DNA of 64,000 nucleotides, from positions 38,225,342-38,289,341 of the forward strand of contig NC_132880.1 of NCBI RefSeq assembly GCF_030463535.1, in the 5' to 3' direction. The notes below the pieces were generated by a model, which worked only from the letters and a program-made list of their open reading frames with translations, was not told the origin of the DNA and made no database searches. The stretch comes from Salminus brasiliensis. Its lineage: Eukaryota > Chordata > Actinopteri > Characiformes > Bryconidae. Position 1 is the first letter of the stretch. Each line of letters begins with the position of its first letter. The position numbers and the translations under genes are program-made. This document shows, piece after piece, positions 60,773 to 64,000 of this stretch.

Positions 60773-62773
60773 GTGTATGTGTGTCTTTGCTTATGTCAGT
60801 ACAGGTAAGCAAAATAAAGCCTGAGTCGTACAGTCAGCTGAAATGTTGGTGCTAGCTTAGCTAGCAGAGTGTGCACAGATGCTAGACTAGAGATTTATGA
60901 TTCTCCCCGATGTGAGATTTAATGGGAAATTTTTGGAGAACAATATTTGTTTCCACCGTATTTTGTCCAGCAGGGTCCTGCATATTTCCAAAGAGTGAGA
61001 TAATCTGGATTTGAACACTCCCAGCCAGGTTGCCTTTCAGGCTCTCTGAAGGTTCTCCATAGGGCCCCTAATCCTCAGCAATCTGCCATGGGGGATTTGG
61101 GAAGAGACCTGGTGGTTGACTCTAAACAGATTTCCCAAAATGCTTCTGATCTGAACAGAAGCCCACCCTGTTAGTCCCCCAGCCTTTTAAAAAAAAATTG
61201 TTAGGCCCAAATGTTATTCAACAGTGTCCTTAAACCTCCTATATTGTGTATTAGTAATGGAATTATTAAATAGGTGTGAGATGTTACAGAATGTTGATCA
61301 TAACCTTCTAATGACATATTAGATTTCTCAGACTTGCAGGAAACCCAATCACAACACTGTGTCAGTAGAACTAGCAGTCCTAAATCCACTAGTAGTCCCA
61401 GTGTTCCAGGTTAATATTTTTTTTACTGATCGCAGCTTTTCCTGTGCCAGTGTCCGCAGAAAGGGAGGTCACAGTCATCGCCCTGGGGAAGCAAACTGAA
61501 ATCCGCGTTAGGCTGGAAGCTAATGCTAGCTGACCAGCTTTGACCATCTCTTCTGCCCAATGTCCGCACCAACAACAAACTAGACTGTCTCAGCTGACTA
61601 CCACACTGCAGCTAAACACACTTCAGAACACATAATGAGGGAAAGAAGCGCTTGGGAAGCCAAACACAGGGAAGCGAATGGGCGCAACATTCAGTACACA
61701 TACAGACTGCTGGCATGGCTGATTGGATAGATGGAGAAATAAACTATTGAACTTGCACACGGAGGGATTGGTTAGGCAAGCTTGCTCTCTGTTAGCTCTG
61801 TTGCTTGGATTAGCTGTAGCTGTAGGGTGAGGGTACCCCTTTACGTATGTAAAGTTTACACTGAGAGGGGAGAAATTGAGCTGGTGAAATATATGCTTTT
61901 ACCTTTAGGTCACTTTCTCCTACAGAGTCCACCCCCTTTTTTTCCCCCCTCCTCCGTCAGTTCTCATCAGTATGATTTTGTCTCCAATCCCTCCATCTCT
62001 GTGCTATGTGATGACCTACATTTAGGTGTGTCTGCAGATCTCTCTCTCGCGCTCTCTCTCTCCGCTCTCTGTCCTCATCTTTCCCCGGTTAGTGCTATCC
62101 TAATCTCCTCACCATGAGGTCGCTTCAGCAGCCAATACCTTGTCCTCGTATTCGGTCCATCTGCCCTGATCTGTTTGTTTTCATTTACCCTCTTTTCTGA
62201 GTTTTGAGTTTTTGCCCTCTGGCTCTGTCAGATGAATGTCTTATTGTTGTGCTGAAGCGTGTGTGTGTGTGTGTCTGTGTGTCTGTGTGGACAACAGTCT
62301 CTGTGTGTATGCTTATGTCTTTAACCTCTGTGACCCTGGCACACTCGTGTTCAGTGTGTGTACCGTGCACATGCAGCAGAGCAGTGTTCCCGGCAGGGCG
62401 CCCTGCCCTACACTGTTTTAAACATTCCCTACAGCGACAAGCCTGAAACTGAACCAGCTCATAATAATCAGTCGTTAAGCTTGATCAAATGTGTTGCTGA
62501 AGCAGTGCAGGGCAGTGGGTCCCTAGAAGCAGGATTAAGAACCACTGCAGTAGGAGAACAGGTGTTTGGTGGTGCTGTGTGGGAATCAGATAGAGCTGAG
62601 TCACGCACGTCAGATCGTGTACGTTTGTTGGACTGCTAGGTACTGATGGCTGTCTGAGATCATTATGATGCGGGAACCATGTCTTTGATTATCCATTTAA
62701 TCTGATGCCTCCCACTGCATCCAGCTGACTCCATCCGCTTGGCTGCTGGCTTTCTGCCAGTCTGCCCATAAGT

Positions 62774-62777
<4 letters not shown>

Positions 62778-62819
<42 letters not shown>
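62778..62819. repeat. (GT)n microsatellite
   Basis: About 21 GT units. The ORFs reading across it on both strands are artefacts. Confidence 0.95.
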
Positions 62820-62821
<2 letters not shown>

Positions 62822-63147
62822 CTTAGTGGAAACAGGCCAGGTTTGTGTTTCTGCTTCTATCCCACTGATTACATGCTGGTGGTTCTGGCCCAGCTGATGC
62901 ACCTTTGTCTGAGGTTCAGTGGAATGTGTTTGTCCGCAGCGAAGGCAGAGGCTGCTCTGGAGGGGGATGGGAGCATTTCTCAGCATCAGCACTGCTACAC
63001 ACTGCAAGGAGGCTCTGCGTACTTCTCAGGGCAGAGGCTGCTGTACCAGAGCGCAGAGCCCATACCAGAGAAGTGTTACTCTGCCAAAGACTGCAGTTTC
63101 AGTCCCTTATTACTGTCAGATATTCACAATTCAAAATGAGCTATACA

Positions 63148-63887
63148 ACCATGTGCAAAAATTAGGACACCCCATGGAAACCTTGGTCTTTTTAACATAT
63201 TTAACATATGGACATTTTAATCTTCTTTTTTTTATAACAATAGGTTTAGGTGAAGGTGACAAGTGATTAAGGGTGTTCGTTATAGAGGTTAACTATAGTG
63301 GTCCATAGTGGCGCACCGATTGCTCTGTTCCACTCTGGCATTAATGGCCCATGAGGGCACTATTGTTATTCCCCCGGGAGGCACTTAATGTGCAAGACGT
63401 CCATTCTCAGTACACCTGAAGTAATCCTGTGAAGTTGGAGGATTCCAAGATGTGACCACCTTTCACCCACATTGACAGCCATATTGGAATATTATGACCA
63501 CCCCTGTTTTGGAATAAAATTAGGTAGGTGGTCATAATATTCTGATCTGCAAAAACCGCATGGAAAATAAAGATGCAGTTTATGAGGAATCGCTAGATGG
63601 TTTTCTTGTGAGGAACAAGTTCAGACGCCCTCACATTTATTACTGCTTTAAATGCCTAAAAGAAGAATCCGGTGCAGCACGTCAGCTGCAGATGATCAGA
63701 ACATTGTTATAGAGGATTTTAGGTAGTAGTAAATGTGATATCCTAACATTTTCTTCAGTTTTATTTAGTTTATGTTATTTAGCTTATATATTATTTAAAT
63801 GAAGATCAGAAGTCCATATGCACAAATAATAATAAATATGTTAGAGATAAAGGTTTTCCTGGGATGTCCTACTTTTTCCACATGCCT
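63148..63887 (+). mobile_element. TIR DNA transposon relic (family C)
   Basis: About 740 bp with ends CATGTGCAAAAATTAGGACA (left) and, inverted, CATGTGGAAAAAGTAGGACA (right), both followed by CCCC/TCCC-ATGGAAACC-like sequence. The terminal motif resembles fish Tc1-like elements. The interior (about 63540-63720) may be a decayed transposase piece but no motif is certain. Another left end is at 40377. Confidence 0.7.
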
Positions 63888-64000
63888 GTGTTGGAAACTC
63901 AATTGTGGCTTGAAAGACTGACCCCTGTCACATTTCAGGTTGGTTATAATTATGCAGACATTCTCAACGAAATGCAGCATGTATCACACTTTTGCGGCCA

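Larger units (their letters stand above)
43357..64000. other. macf1 long intron, second part
   Basis: About 20 kb to the end of the window with no confident exon. Holds the hAT element, a TATC microsatellite, two TIR elements (47335-47534; 63148-63887), a family A copy (49735-49984), the G-rich minisatellite (52180-52826), a 58-bp duplication (56394-56520), a fold-back element (58550-59006) and several TG tracts. An X-box-like motif lies at 47952-47965 in a stretch without repeats. Confidence 0.65.

Noticed and set aside
60790..60804. ATG TCA GTA CAG before GTAAGC
   Set aside because: Phase 0 and next to a microsatellite; not compatible with the macf1 frame.
62905..63266. Overlapping ORFs in several plus frames (62783-63266)
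   Set aside because: Three frames open over the same DNA, no motif, no conserved splice context.

Overview
The window looks like nuclear DNA from a teleost fish, probably an otophysan (characin, catfish or carp-like). The evidence is intron-split vertebrate genes with GT-AG boundaries, long (TG)n microsatellites, and interspersed repeats of fish type: Tc1-like and hAT relics, TA-flanked MITEs and fish SINE-like elements. The species cannot be fixed from the sequence. There is no prokaryotic, phage or CRISPR content. All recognised genes lie on the plus strand, in the order rnf19b (3' part), ndufs5, macf1 (5' part).

Region 1 to about 7.0 kb holds the last seven coding exons of rnf19b, an RBR E3 ubiquitin ligase with two membrane segments. 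They cover the end of the RBR (RING2) and the whole C-terminus, followed by a 3' UTR of about 1 kb with AATAAA at 6976. A 33-nt frame-neutral microexon is possible at 3441-3473. Region 7.0-11.0 kb is intergenic. It holds repeats, two CTCF-like motifs and a GATGTGCC minisatellite with a 179-bp higher-order period. Region 11.0-13.1 kb is ndufs5, a small complex I subunit gene: a probable untranslated first exon by a CRE and inverted CCAAT box, then two coding exons giving 106 residues.

From about 16.3 kb to the end is the 5' part of macf1, the giant spectraplakin that links actin to microtubules. Two alternative coding first exons are clear: 21145-21367 (MSSSDEE type, probably preceded by an untranslated exon ending at 16437) and 30188-30281 (MAGF type, like the dystonin start, under a GC-rich region). 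Both end after the first base of a codon, so both can splice to the same downstream actin-binding-domain exon, which lies beyond the window. A third, very short TATA-linked first exon is possible at 43338-43356. The rest, 30.3-64 kb, is long intron: transposon relics (Tc1, hAT, MITEs), a 0.65-kb G-rich minisatellite and many microsatellites.

The genes share no obvious pathway (ubiquitin ligation, respiration, cytoskeleton); as I recall, ndufs5 and macf1 are also neighbours in human. I found no new multi-gene system. The most interesting points are the layered first exons of macf1, the rnf19b microexon, the two minisatellites and the dated transposon layers.
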